Source of the DNA: CBDBCU01 sp965242615
Lineage (GTDB): Bacteria > Chloroflexota > Dehalococcoidia > Lucifugimonadales > UBA3495
Direction of reading: 5' to 3'
Length of the DNA: 64,000 nt
Assembly (NCBI GenBank): GCA_965242615.1
Contig: CBDESR010000005.1
Span: 248,001-312,000, forward strand
Numbering within the stretch: position 1 is the stretch's first letter; every line of letters begins with the position of its first letter. Made by a program: the position numbers and the translations under genes. The notes below the pieces were generated by a model that saw nothing but the letters and a program-made list of their open reading frames with translations, made no database searches and was not told the origin of the DNA. Positions 46,160-54,910 of this stretch are shown here, piece by piece.

Positions 46160-47842
46160 CTACCGGGCTACCGCTTGCAGCAGGGCAATGCCCATGGCGA
46201 CATTGCCGCCAAGCAACCCAACGATGATGGCTCCGCCAATGCCCCAGACCGCCAAACTCAGCCGGTCAATCCGGGCGTTAGTCCGTTCAACGGATTCGGT
46301 TAATCGGGCAACGGCATCGAGCAACCGGGCAATGCCGTCGGAGTTGGCCGCCGCACGTTCCTCTAACCGGGCTATGGCGGTGGTGTTGGCCGCGGTTTGT
46401 TCTGTCAACTGGGCAACGGCATCGGTCAACCGGGTAATGCCGTCGGAGTTGGCCACCGCGCCTTCCTCTAACCGGGCAACGGCATCCGAGTTAGCCGCCA
46501 GTCGTTCCTCTAATCGGGTGACGGCATCAGTCATCCGGGTAATGCTGTCGGAATTAGCCGCCGCGCGTTCCTCTAACCGGGCAACGGCATCCGAGTTAGC
46601 CGCCAGTCGTTCCTCTAATCGGGTGACGGCATCAGTCATCCGGGTAATGCTGTCGGAGTTGGCCGCCGCGCCTTCCTCTAACCGGGCAACGGCATCGGTC
46701 ATCCGGGTAATGCCGTCGGAGTTGGCCGCCGCGCCTTCCTCTAACCGGGCAACGGCATCAGTCATCCGGGCAATACCGTCGGAGTTGGCCGCCGCGCCTT
46801 CCTCTAGCCGGGTGATGGCGGCAGTGTTAGCCGCGGTTTGTTCCGCCAACCGGTTACTGGCGGCGGTATGCTCCGCCGCGCGTTCCTCTAACCGGGTGAT
46901 GGCGGCAGTGTTAGCCGCGGTTTGTTCCGCCAACCGGTTACTGGCGGCGGTATGCTCCGCCGCGCGTTCCTCTAACCGGGTGATGGCGGCAGTGTTAGCC
47001 GCGATTTGTTCCGTCAAATGGGTACTAGCCGCGGTATGCTCCGCCGCGCGTTCCTCTAACCGGGCAACGGCATCAGTCATCCGGGTAATACCGTCGGAGT
47101 TGGCCGCCGCGCGTTCCTCTAACCGGGTGATGGCGGCAGTGTTAGCCGCGGTTTGTTCCGCCAACCGGTTACTGGCGGCGGTATGCTCCGCCGCGCGTTC
47201 CTCTAACCGGGCAACGGCATCGGTCATCCGGGTAATGCTGTCGGAGTTGGCCGCCGCGCGTTCCTCTAAACGGGCAACGGCATCGGTCATCCGGGCAATA
47301 CCGTCGGAGTTGGCCGCCGCGCGTTCCTCTAATCGGGTGACGGCATCAGTCATCCGGGCAATACCGTCGGAGTTGGCCGCCGCGCGTTCCTCTAAACGGG
47401 CAACGGCATCGGTCATCCGGGCAATACCGTCGGAGTTGGCCGCCGCGCGTTCCTCTAACCGGGTGATGGCGGCGGTGTTAGCCGCGGTTTGTTCCGTCAA
47501 CCGGGCAGCGGCATCGGTCATCCGGGCAATACCGTCGGAGTTGGCCGCCGCGCGTTCCTCTAATCGGGTGACGGCATCAGTCATCCGGGTAATGCTGTCG
47601 GAATTGGCCGCCGCGCGTTCCTCTAAACGGGCTATGGCGGCGGTATTAGCCGCGGTTTGTTCCGCCAACCGGGTACTAGCGGCGATGTTAGCCGCGGTTT
47701 GTTCTGCCAGCCGGGTACTAGCGGCGGTGCTGGCCGCGGTTTGTTCCGCCAGTTGGGTAATAGCCGTGGTATGGGCCGCAGTCCGTTCCTCTAGCTGAGA
47801 GAGGACCACCGCCAACCGCCCCTCGTCCGTAGCCGTTACCAT
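46160..47842 (-). CDS. Repetitive coiled-coil protein with C-terminal membrane anchor
   Basis: A 560-residue protein made almost wholly of 14/21-residue repeats (RLEERAAANSDGIARMTDAV and TRLAEQTAANTAAI variants). This heptad-compatible pattern predicts one very long coiled coil. The last ~35 residues form a hydrophobic anchor (SLAVWGIGGAIIVGLLGG). The DNA is a patchwork of near-identical 42- and 63-bp units, so copy number should be unstable. Start ATG follows GGAGGCATT. A surface or inner-membrane spacer or scaffold is possible; function unknown. The opposite strand is open for 536 codons, a by-product of repetition. Confidence 0.75.
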   Translation of the reverse strand: MVTATDEGRLAVVLSQLEERTAAHTTAITQLAEQTAASTAASTRLAEQTAANIAASTRLAEQTAANTAAIARLEERAAANSDSITRMTDAVTRLEERAAANSDGIARMTDAAARLTEQTAANTAAITRLEERAAANSDGIARMTDAVARLEERAAANSDGIARMTDAVTRLEERAAANSDGIARMTDAVARLEERAAANSDSITRMTDAVARLEERAAEHTAASNRLAEQTAANTAAITRLEERAAANSDGITRMTDAVARLEERAAEHTAASTHLTEQIAANTAAITRLEERAAEHTAASNRLAEQTAANTAAITRLEERAAEHTAASNRLAEQTAANTAAITRLEEGAAANSDGIARMTDAVARLEEGAAANSDGITRMTDAVARLEEGAAANSDSITRMTDAVTRLEERLAANSDAVARLEERAAANSDSITRMTDAVTRLEERLAANSDAVARLEEGAVANSDGITRLTDAVAQLTEQTAANTTAIARLEERAAANSDGIARLLDAVARLTESVERTNARIDRLSLAVWGIGGAIIVGLLGGNVAMGIALLQAVAR

Positions 47843-48046
47843 AATGCCTCCGAAAGCCTTTGCCCGCTAAAGGACCGTAGCAACAAACAGCCGGGCCGCC
47901 GCCGTTCGCTTTGGCTTAATCACTGCTTATCCTTTCTGAATAGGCCGCAAGCCATTTTACCACAGATTATTTCAATGCCGTCAAAAAAGCTGACCGGCTG
48001 GTAGCCGGCGGGCAGCTCCCGGAAAAGGCTGGAAAAGAGAAACAGA

Positions 48047-48063
48047 CCCCGGCATTGCCGGGG
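48047..48063 (-). terminator. Terminator after aprA
   Basis: CCCCGGC-ATT-GCCGGGG hairpin 30 bases past the aprA stop, followed on the minus strand by TCTGTTTCTCTTTTCC. Confidence 0.6.
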
Positions 48064-48092
48064 GCTGCTGATTTGCTTGACTTGCCCGCTCC

Positions 48093-49952
48093 TTACTTGA
48101 CCAGGTTGATGTAGGGCCGGGTCAGCAGCTGCCACCGGTTGGCGGCCGCGTCATAGCGGGAGTTGACGAATACCCGCCAGTTCTCGTCGTCGAGGTTGGG
48201 GTAGTCAGCCCGGTAATAGTAGCCGGGCCAGCGGGTTTCCTGCCGGTGCAGCAGATGCCTCATGTGGGCTTCCCCGACCCAAGTACGGTGCGCCACTTCC
48301 CAGCAGCGCAGCAGTTCGTGGCGATTGCGCGCCCCCAAGTGCTGCAAATCCTCCCGCAGCATCTCGATAAGCTGAATGCCGCGCTCCAGGGTCGGCCCGT
48401 TGGTGGTGTACCAAGCCGAAGTACCGCCGGCGTATTCGTCCATAATCTTTTGCAGCCGCACCAAGGCGTCGGAAGGCGTGATGTAGTGGGGATTAACCCC
48501 TTCCGCCGTGGACGCGCCCTTGTGCTGCTCAAAGGTGTTCAGCGGCGACCAAATGGCGGCGTGCAGCTGCTGAACTTGGGCCGCGCTGACCGTGGGCGTC
48601 TCGCCATTGTCCCGCAGGAAGTTGACCGCGGCCTTGGCCGCCAGCCGCCCCTCAGTAAAGGAGCCGCTGGAGAACTTGTGCGGCGCCGCCCCTACGCCAT
48701 CGCCGGCGGCGAACAAACCCCGAATGGTAGTCATCTTGTTGTAGCCCCAGAAGTATTCCGGCGGCGACAAATCCTCCGGGCCGCTGACCCAAGCCCCGGC
48801 TTCCCCGGAGTGAGAACCCATAATGTAGGGTTCGGCCAGGTTCACCTCGGAGGGCGTTACTTCCGGCTCGATGTTTTGGGATGCCCAAGTCAAGGCTTGG
48901 GCGATGGTCATATCGAGAAAATCCTCCCAGGCTTCGGCGCGTACCTGATCCATCTTGGCCGGGTCGCCGCCGGCCAGCTTCTGCATCGCTTCCTCGGTAC
49001 GCATATACATCGGGCCGCGGCCGTCCCGAATGTCCAGAAACATCTGGTGATTGCGGAGCGGCGTCGGCGTCGGCACCGCCCGGCCGTAGGGCAGGTACTT
49101 GTCCAGTTCATCATCCCGGGTAACGGTGTAATCCTCGCCCAAGGCGTTGGTCACCCGGGCGTGGAAATACTGGAACCACATCCCCACCGGGCCGTAGCCG
49201 TCCTTGAACCGGGTCGGCACAAAGCGGTGTTCCATCTGGGTCATTTCCGTACCAATAGGAATCATCAGCCCGTAGGCGGAGCCGGTGGCAAAAACCGAGT
49301 ACCAGGTGCGGCCGATGCCTTCGTTGACCGACCGGGGGCGGAATACATTAGACGCCCCGCCGGTGGTGATGATGACGGCCTTGGCCTTGAACAGGTACAG
49401 CTTGTTTTCCCGGACGCCAAAACCGACGGCGCCGGCAATGCGATTGGGGTCGTTGGCGTCGGTAAGCAGATGGGTAATGGAAACCCGCTCGTAGAGGTTT
49501 TCCGGGCCGACGGCGGTGCGGGCCGGTTCGGCCGTTACCGGCTTAATCGATTCCCCGTGAATGGGAATCTGCCAGCGGCCGATGCGCTCGTAAGTGCCGT
49601 CATCCTTTTTCCAGATGGGCAAACCCCACTCCTCGAGGAGATGCACCGAGGAGTCGACATGACGGCCCACATCATAGACCAAGTCCTCCCGGGCCAGGCC
49701 CATCATATCGTTGACCACATAGCGGACAAAGTCCTCCGGGGTGTTCCAGCCGTAACGCTGCCCCATATAGCAGTTGATGGCGGAAAGCCCCTCGCCGGTA
49801 GCGCCGCTGCGCTCGATAACGGCTTTCTCGGCAACGACCACCCGCAGGTCGCGGCCCCAGAACTTCGCCTCGAAGGCGGCGCCGCAGCCGGACATTCCGC
49901 CGCCAATAATCAGGATGTCGCACTCGACGATTTCGGTAACCGGTAGCGTCAT
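48093..49952 (-). CDS. aprA: Adenylylsulfate (APS) reductase, alpha subunit
   Basis: FAD-containing subunit of AprBA, which interconverts APS and sulfite plus AMP in the cytoplasm. The 619 residues start at ATG 49952 (10 bases after AAGGAGG; the TTG at 49961 is too close). Motifs: the FAD-binding CDILIIGGGMSGCGAAFEAKFWG, VIERSGATGEGLSAINCYMGQRYG, TTGGASNVFRPRS and the C-terminal GLFAAGDGVGAAPHKFSSGSFTEGRLAAKAAV. It follows aprB by 16 bases. No qmo or dsr genes are in the window, so the direction of flow is not fixed by context. Confidence 0.93.
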   Translation of the reverse strand: MTLPVTEIVECDILIIGGGMSGCGAAFEAKFWGRDLRVVVAEKAVIERSGATGEGLSAINCYMGQRYGWNTPEDFVRYVVNDMMGLAREDLVYDVGRHVDSSVHLLEEWGLPIWKKDDGTYERIGRWQIPIHGESIKPVTAEPARTAVGPENLYERVSITHLLTDANDPNRIAGAVGFGVRENKLYLFKAKAVIITTGGASNVFRPRSVNEGIGRTWYSVFATGSAYGLMIPIGTEMTQMEHRFVPTRFKDGYGPVGMWFQYFHARVTNALGEDYTVTRDDELDKYLPYGRAVPTPTPLRNHQMFLDIRDGRGPMYMRTEEAMQKLAGGDPAKMDQVRAEAWEDFLDMTIAQALTWASQNIEPEVTPSEVNLAEPYIMGSHSGEAGAWVSGPEDLSPPEYFWGYNKMTTIRGLFAAGDGVGAAPHKFSSGSFTEGRLAAKAAVNFLRDNGETPTVSAAQVQQLHAAIWSPLNTFEQHKGASTAEGVNPHYITPSDALVRLQKIMDEYAGGTSAWYTTNGPTLERGIQLIEMLREDLQHLGARNRHELLRCWEVAHRTWVGEAHMRHLLHRQETRWPGYYYRADYPNLDDENWRVFVNSRYDAAANRWQLLTRPYINLVK

Positions 49953-49968
49953 TTTGGGCAAGCCTCCT

Positions 49969-50424
49969 TTAGTTTCCGGTTTGCAGGGTAGGCAAGGCCG
50001 CCACCCCCAGCCACATCGTTTCCCCAGCCAAGCCCTGGCCTTTCAGGTCGCCCTCCGGGTTTTCGGTGAAATCAGCGTAGGGTTCGACCGAGCCGGCCGG
50101 CCGGGAGCGGGAGGGATAGGTGAACTCCAGAACCTTGCCGTTGCGGAAGGTCACCGTCCAGGTCAAGCCATTTTCCACCCGGCGCGGCTGCACCGACGCC
50201 CCCAAGGGAATGAAGTCCGAGTAACCCCGAACCTGGATGGCTTCCTGCGGACAGAGCTTGACGCAGGCGTAACACTCGGAGCATAGCTGCGGCTCCTGGT
50301 TAAAGCCCTTGTTAATGGCGGTGTCCAACGCCATCAGGTCGTTGGGGCAGATATAGACGCACAGCGGCCCCTGGTGTTCGTCGGCGCAGGCGTTGCAGGC
50401 CGTAGGGTTCACAAAGGTTGGCAT
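49969..50424 (-). CDS. aprB: Adenylylsulfate (APS) reductase, beta subunit
   Basis: A 151-residue ferredoxin-like subunit with two [4Fe-4S] motifs, CNACADEHQGPLCVYICPND and CSECYACVKLCPQEAI, then the beta-sheet and tail region that wraps AprA (RVENGLTWTVTFRNGKVLEF). It passes electrons to or from the AprA flavin. Start ATG follows GGGAGGAAGCA. It lies between sat and aprA on the minus strand. Confidence 0.94.
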   Translation of the reverse strand: MPTFVNPTACNACADEHQGPLCVYICPNDLMALDTAINKGFNQEPQLCSECYACVKLCPQEAIQVRGYSDFIPLGASVQPRRVENGLTWTVTFRNGKVLEFTYPSRSRPAGSVEPYADFTENPEGDLKGQGLAGETMWLGVAALPTLQTGN

Positions 50425-50501
50425 TGCTTCCTCCCGATTTATGGTTAAGGTTTCCGCAAAAATGCCCCCGCTACAATGCCAACGGGGGCGGGGAACAAAG
50501 T

Positions 50502-51764
50502 TTATGGCGCGGCGGCGGAATCGTTACAGTCCCAAGCCGGCAACGTCATAACCGGAGTGCGGTTCGCCAAGTAGTTCTCCCCAACGAAAGGCGACCCGAA
50601 CCCGTACTTATCGGCGCATTCCCGGACTACCGCCAGCACCTCGGCGCGCAAGGTAGTAGGCGCCGGCTCGGCGCCGCCCTGGATGATACTGCGAATCAAG
50701 GTGCCGGCCAAATCCTGTTTCTGTTCCCGGTGACCGCACAGACCCTCGTACGCTACGCTGCCGCAGGCCGGGCAGTACCACCATTCCAAAGTCAGCGTCG
50801 ATTTTATGCCCAAATCGGGCAATTCGTCAAAGATGCGATGGGCGGCGTAGGTATCGTAGTAACTGCCGACGCCGGCATGGTCCCGGCCAAACATATGGTG
50901 GGTACAGCCCAGGTTTTTCCGCACTAAAGCGTGAAACACCGCCTCCCGCGGCCCGGCGTAGCGCATATCCCACAGCAGGGTCGAGGTCAAGTGCGTATCC
51001 TCCCGAAAAAAGCCGGCATCCCGCAGCCGGTTGTGGGTCAGCACAATCGCCTCGTCGATGTAGTCGCCCGGCTTCTTTTCCCCGATAACCGCGCTGACCA
51101 GCACCCCATCGGCAGCGGCCGCCAGAAAAGCCCCTTTCATCAGCCACTCGTGGCCGGCGTGGGGGACATTGCGGGTTTGATGCGCCACTACCCGCTGCCA
51201 ATCCCGTTCCGCCAAGGTTTGGCGCAACTGCCGGGGCGTCTGCCAGAACCGGTCAAAGGGCGGGTTAATCATCGGCGGGTTAATCAGGGTAATCGGCCCA
51301 GCAATGAAACAGTCTTGATAGGCGTAGGTACGCTGTACGCCGGGATGGGCGGCGTCGCCAGTCCCATACACCTGCCGGGCCAGAAATTCCTTATCGTAAG
51401 AGTAGATTTCGGTAACTTCCAGAGTAGCCAGCGGCTGCTCCTGATAAGTCAGCAGCGCGGTTTTGCCGGGCTGCAATTCCAGCCGCGCCACTTCCGCCGG
51501 GGACAAATCCAGGACGATGGGGATACTCCAGACATAGCCGCTGGTCAAGGTCATATTGCGGGCTACCGAATCCAGGTCCGCCCGGCCCATAAAACCCTCG
51601 AGCGGGGAAAAGAACCCGTAAGCCAGGTTGACGCCTTCCCGGGCAATCTGATCCCGGACGGCAATGCGGGGCATAGGGGATAAGGCCGCCCGCCCGGCGG
51701 CATCCGGGGGCGCAACCCGTTCAATTAACACTCCCCCATGGGGGGACAAGCTGTTGTCAACCAC
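50502..51764 (-). CDS. sat: ATP sulfurylase (sulfate adenylyltransferase)
   Basis: Homo-oligomeric Sat of the dissimilatory/fungal type (not CysDN), catalysing sulfate plus ATP to APS plus pyrophosphate. The 420 residues have the QTRNVPHAGHEWL active-site loop (usual QTRNPxHRGHE; here PHAGHE), GVLVSAVIGEKKPGDY, FGRDHAGVGSYYD (HXXH-like second motif) and a Zn-type CPACGSVAYEGLCGH. The A in place of R in the active-site loop is notable. GTG 51764 opens the frame; an internal GTG behind GGGGGA is also possible. It is first of sat-aprB-aprA. Confidence 0.92.
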   Translation of the reverse strand: MVDNSLSPHGGVLIERVAPPDAAGRAALSPMPRIAVRDQIAREGVNLAYGFFSPLEGFMGRADLDSVARNMTLTSGYVWSIPIVLDLSPAEVARLELQPGKTALLTYQEQPLATLEVTEIYSYDKEFLARQVYGTGDAAHPGVQRTYAYQDCFIAGPITLINPPMINPPFDRFWQTPRQLRQTLAERDWQRVVAHQTRNVPHAGHEWLMKGAFLAAAADGVLVSAVIGEKKPGDYIDEAIVLTHNRLRDAGFFREDTHLTSTLLWDMRYAGPREAVFHALVRKNLGCTHHMFGRDHAGVGSYYDTYAAHRIFDELPDLGIKSTLTLEWWYCPACGSVAYEGLCGHREQKQDLAGTLIRSIIQGGAEPAPTTLRAEVLAVVRECADKYGFGSPFVGENYLANRTPVMTLPAWDCNDSAAAP

Positions 51765-51792
51765 TGCTGCCGGCCAAAGTTCCGGGAGTAAC

Positions 51793-51851
51793 CCCGCCGG
51801 TTAACCGGTTAAGGGGCGGGAAAGTCGGCAAAACTGCCGGGGCTTATTATA
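51793..51851 (-). promoter_or_regulatory. sat promoter -10 box and palindromic leader
   Basis: TATAAT (minus strand, 51851-51846) is followed in the leader by the perfect palindrome TTAACCGGTTAA (51801-51812), flanked by CCCGCC / GGCGGG. It could be an operator or a leader hairpin. The TATAATAAGCC string is shared with the rhodanese promoter (52887-52877). Confidence 0.5.
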
Positions 51852-52001
51852 CACCATTTCCCCGCCGGCGGCTCTACCCATTAGAAATCCGGAATAGTCA
51901 AACCGGCTACGCCGGGCTTTGTCCGCCGGGACTGTATTAGCCCAAGCGGATAAAATCCGGCGCAGCCGGCTAATCCCGGCAGGTTAAAGCCCTACGCCGC
52001 C

Positions 52002-52847
52002 CTACGCCTTTTCGATAGGCGCGCCGACAATGCTGCCCCATTCGGTCCAGGAACCGTCGTAATTGCGGACATTGCCATAGCCGAGGAGTTGGGTCAGCAC
52101 AAACCAGGTGTGGGAGGAACGTTCGCCGATGCGGCAGTAGGCTACCGTTTCCCGGCTGCCGTCGATGCCTTGGCCGCCGTACAGGGCGGTCAGTTCGTCG
52201 GCGGACTTGAAAGTGCCGTCCTCATTGGCGGCTTGGGCCCAGGGGACATTGGCGGCGCCGGGGATGTGGCCGCCGCGCTGGGAGCCTTCCTGCGGCAGGT
52301 TGGGCGGGGCCAGCAGTTCGCCGCTGAACTCCTGGGGCGACCGCACATCAACCAACGCCAAATTGCCGGCGTTCACCCCGGCGAGGACCTGGTCGCGGTA
52401 GGCGCGGATGGTTTCGTCCGGCTCCTGGGCGGCATAGGATTTGGCGGCGTGCTGGGGAACATCCGTGGTCAGGGGGCGGTTTTCGGCGAGCCACTTGGCG
52501 CGGCCGCCGTTCATCAGCTTAACGGCGGCGTGGCCGTAGTATTTAATTTGCCAGAAAGCCCAAGCGGCGAACCAGTTGTTGTTGTCGCCGTACAGGACGA
52601 TGGTGGTAGCGTTGTCCACGCCGGCGCTACCCAGGAGCTGCTCCATATCCGCCTTGCTGACCACATCCCGGCGTACCGACTGCTGGAGCTGGCTTTGCCA
52701 ATTCCAACCGACGGCGCCGGCGATATGCCCCTGTTCGTAGGCGGCGGTATCCACATCCACCTCAATCAGCCGCACAGTGGCGTCGCTGCCGTGTTCAGCC
52801 ACCCAGTCGGTGCTGACCAGAGATTCGGGATGGGCGTATTCAGCCAT
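52002..52847 (-). CDS. Thiosulfate sulfurtransferase (two-domain rhodanese)
   Basis: A 281-residue SseA-like enzyme moving sulfane sulfur from thiosulfate to cyanide or another thiol acceptor. Domain 1 (residues 1-140, LVSTDWVAEH, DTAAYEQGHIAGAVGWNW) lacks the cysteine. Domain 2 has LVDVRSPQEFSG, GHIPGAANVPWAQA and the active-site loop VAYCRIGERSSHTWFVL with catalytic Cys at about 240. ATG 52847 follows ACGGAGGAG; TATAAT is at 52887-52882. Its position near sat, hemD and sulfite reductase suggests a role in sulfur assimilation. Confidence 0.92.
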   Translation of the reverse strand: MAEYAHPESLVSTDWVAEHGSDATVRLIEVDVDTAAYEQGHIAGAVGWNWQSQLQQSVRRDVVSKADMEQLLGSAGVDNATTIVLYGDNNNWFAAWAFWQIKYYGHAAVKLMNGGRAKWLAENRPLTTDVPQHAAKSYAAQEPDETIRAYRDQVLAGVNAGNLALVDVRSPQEFSGELLAPPNLPQEGSQRGGHIPGAANVPWAQAANEDGTFKSADELTALYGGQGIDGSRETVAYCRIGERSSHTWFVLTQLLGYGNVRNYDGSWTEWGSIVGAPIEKA

Positions 52848-52960
52848 AGTTGACTCCTCCGTTGTGTAATTTGGTTGGCTTATTATAGCCGTGTTGGGGC
52901 GGAATGGGAAATATCCCGGGTTCAGTAGTTGACGGGCATCACCAACCCTTTAATTTCTAA

Positions 52961-53833
52961 TCAAACCCCGGCGGCCGGGGTGGTGGCAAAGTATTCAGCC
53001 AAAGCCAGTACCATATTGCCCATGTGAGGGTGTTCCGGTTCCACATCCACGCGCAGGCCGGCGGCGGTCAGGCGGCGGGTGCAGACCGGGCCCACGGAGG
53101 CCACGGCTACGGCCGGCGGCGCGGCGGAGTCGGCGGCGGTTGATTCCGGCTGGCCCAAGCATTGTCGCAATTCGGATTCCATTCCGGCCTTGGCGGCAAT
53201 GGTCAGCAGATTGCCGACTTGGGGCTGGCTGGTAAAGGCTATGGCGTCAATGCGGCCGCGGGGCAAGTCGTGCAGCATATTCACTACCGGGGTTTCATCC
53301 TCAGGCAAACCCCAAGTGTATAAGACCACTTCCCGCACCTGCGCGCCGGTTTCCCGCAAATGCTGCACCAGCGGCCGATTGGGGCCGCCGTAGTGCTGCA
53401 CCGCTACCGTCTTGCCGGCCAGGTTGATGTCGGATGAGGACAGGGCTTCGAGCAGGTCGGCGGTGGTAAAGGGTTCCGGGGGCATCAGGTCGATATGGAT
53501 TTTATGGCGGCGCAAGACCCGGGCCGGCTTGGGGCTGCGGGCGATGATGGTCAGGCGGTTCAGGGCGGCGATGAATTCGGATTCCCGGCCGAGGGCGGCG
53601 GCGGTCTGAATCAGGGCATTGGTGCCGACGCCGGTCAACAAAGTTACGGCGTCAATCTTGCCGGCGCAGATGTCCCGGATGAGCTGCTGCACTTCCGGGT
53701 CGTCTTTAAGATAGATTTCCTGCAATACCGGCGCGGGGTAGGGGATGCCGCCGTGCCGCGCGATTAAGCCGGCCAGTTCGGAGGTCATCCGGGCTTCGAC
53801 GAAGGCGATGGTTTTGCCGTCTAAAGAGGCCAA
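52961..53833 (-). CDS. hemD: Uroporphyrinogen-III synthase
   Basis: Cyclises hydroxymethylbilane to uroporphyrinogen III. The 290 residues show the two-lobed HemD pattern: KTIAFVEARMTSELAGLIARHGG, LLTGVGTNALIQ, KPARVLRRHKI, KTVAVQHYGGPNRPLVQHL, YTWGLPED, AIAFTSQPQVGNLL and VASVGPVCTRRLTAAGLRVDVEPEHPHMGNMVLAL. The start is TTG behind AAGGA. It stands apart from other heme genes but beside the siroheme-dependent sulfite reductase, whose cofactor derives from this product. Confidence 0.9.
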   Translation of the reverse strand: MASLDGKTIAFVEARMTSELAGLIARHGGIPYPAPVLQEIYLKDDPEVQQLIRDICAGKIDAVTLLTGVGTNALIQTAAALGRESEFIAALNRLTIIARSPKPARVLRRHKIHIDLMPPEPFTTADLLEALSSSDINLAGKTVAVQHYGGPNRPLVQHLRETGAQVREVVLYTWGLPEDETPVVNMLHDLPRGRIDAIAFTSQPQVGNLLTIAAKAGMESELRQCLGQPESTAADSAAPPAVAVASVGPVCTRRLTAAGLRVDVEPEHPHMGNMVLALAEYFATTPAAGV

Positions 53834-54369
53834 GTTGTGGATTCCTTGCTACTGCTGCTGCTGGATACTGGTTTTTACTATTTTCAATAGATCATTCCGA
53901 CCGCCGGGAGGAATCTAGGGCGTGTTCACGCTAATTATCAACGCCCCGGATACCCGACGTTATAGCCATGTCATTCCGACCGCCGGGAGGAATCTAGGTC
54001 GTGTTCACGCTAATTATCGACGCCCCGGATACCCGACGTTATAGCCATGTCATTCCGACCAAAGGGAGGAATCTAAAATGCCCGCGCTTGACTCCTCTCG
54101 AGATTTTTAGATTCCTCGGCTGTCGCCTCGGAATGACATAGCAGATTGGTTGCGTTGCCTAATCGTTAGCGTGAACACGCCCTAAAATGCCCTCAGTTGA
54201 TTCCTCTCGATATTTTTAGATTCCTCGCTATCGCTCGGAATGACATGGGAAATGGTTGGAATGATATAGGAGTTGGTTGGAATGACATAGGAAATGGTTG
54301 GGTGATAGTGGTTGGGATGATATAGGTGGTTGACTGCGGCATACACTGTCCCGTATGCCGCGGCCGGAC
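53834..54369. repeat. Repeat-rich intergenic region (79-bp tandem copies and inverted copies)
   Basis: TCATTCCGACC starts at 53892, 53971 and 54050, giving two full 79-bp copies and the start of a third. An inverted counterpart (TCGTTAGCGTGAACACGCCC, about 54166-54182) closes a MITE-like palindrome. A further ATTCCTCG...CGAGGAAT repeat at 54107-54139 has an exact inverted copy at 61922-61953. Loose GGTTGGAATGACATAGG repeats follow (54250-54330). No gene seen. Confidence 0.75.
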
Positions 54370-54678
54370 TCAGTCGTACCAGTTCATTGCCAAGTCAACC
54401 CACTTGGGATTGACCGACTCGATCAGGTCAACTTTCTTGCTCCGGCGCCAACCTTTCAATTCTTTCTCCCGGGCTAGAGCGGAATGGATGTCCGAAGTTT
54501 CCTCATAATACACCAGCATTGTATGGTGGTATTTGCTGGTGAAGCCGCCGGTTAAATGGTTCTTGTGTTCATATACCCGCCGCTCCAGGTCGTTGGTTAC
54601 GCCGACATAAGGCTGGTGTTTCCGGTTAGCCATAATATACACGTAATACTGCCGGGAACGGGGCCGGTTAGGCGGCAT
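54370..54678 (-). CDS. GIY-YIG nuclease-superfamily protein
   Basis: A 102-residue stand-alone GIY-YIG domain of the UPF0213/YhbQ-like type: YYVYIMANRKHQPYVGVTNDLERRVYEHKN (GIY-YIG as VYI/YVG plus the catalytic Arg), then LVYYEETSDIHSALAREKELKGWRRSKKVDLIE with the catalytic Glu. Such small genes are common beside repeats, and this one is embedded in the ATTCC repeat cluster, with a repeat half immediately before its start. It may take part in repair or repeat mobility; no function is proven. Confidence 0.87.
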   Translation of the reverse strand: MPPNRPRSRQYYVYIMANRKHQPYVGVTNDLERRVYEHKNHLTGGFTSKYHHTMLVYYEETSDIHSALAREKELKGWRRSKKVDLIESVNPKWVDLAMNWYD

Positions 54679-54862
54679 TTTAGATTCCTCCCTGCGGTCG
54701 GAATGACATCGGGGGATGGCCTGCTGCCTCCGAATGGCGGCTTCCCTATCGGCACACCCCTCTAACTAACGGGGCGGGGTTGGAGTGGGGACGAATAGCT
54801 AAAGAGAGGGTGCGAAGGTCCTTCCTGAGCCCCGCTTAACAGCGGATCCCCCACCCCAACCC

Positions 54863-54889
54863 GGCCCCGTCAAAGAGGACGGGCCGGTG
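54863..54889 (-). terminator. Hairpin after sulfite reductase
   Basis: CCGGCCCGTC / GACGGGGCCGG stem with one bulge about 22 bases past the stop of the sulfite reductase gene. No strong U-tract follows. Confidence 0.4.
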
Positions 54890-54910
54890 GCCATTATAGC
54901 ATAGCTGCCG

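Noticed and set aside
46188..47798. 536-codon open frame antisense to the coiled-coil repeat gene
   Set aside because: Arises because the repeat unit has no stop in the opposite frame; the minus-strand frame has the binding site and membrane anchor.
47920..48135. 71-codon frame overlapping the end of aprA
   Set aside because: It runs across the aprA stop and terminator with no binding site or motif.
48093..51764. Dissimilatory sulfate reduction as the role of sat-aprBA
   Set aside because: No dsr or qmo genes in view, and the linked sulfite reductase is a ferredoxin-type siroheme enzyme behind a cysteine leader; the direction remains open.
53892..54182. CRISPR-like array
   Set aside because: 79-bp direct copies without unique spacers, plus inverted copies; a mobile repeat cluster.
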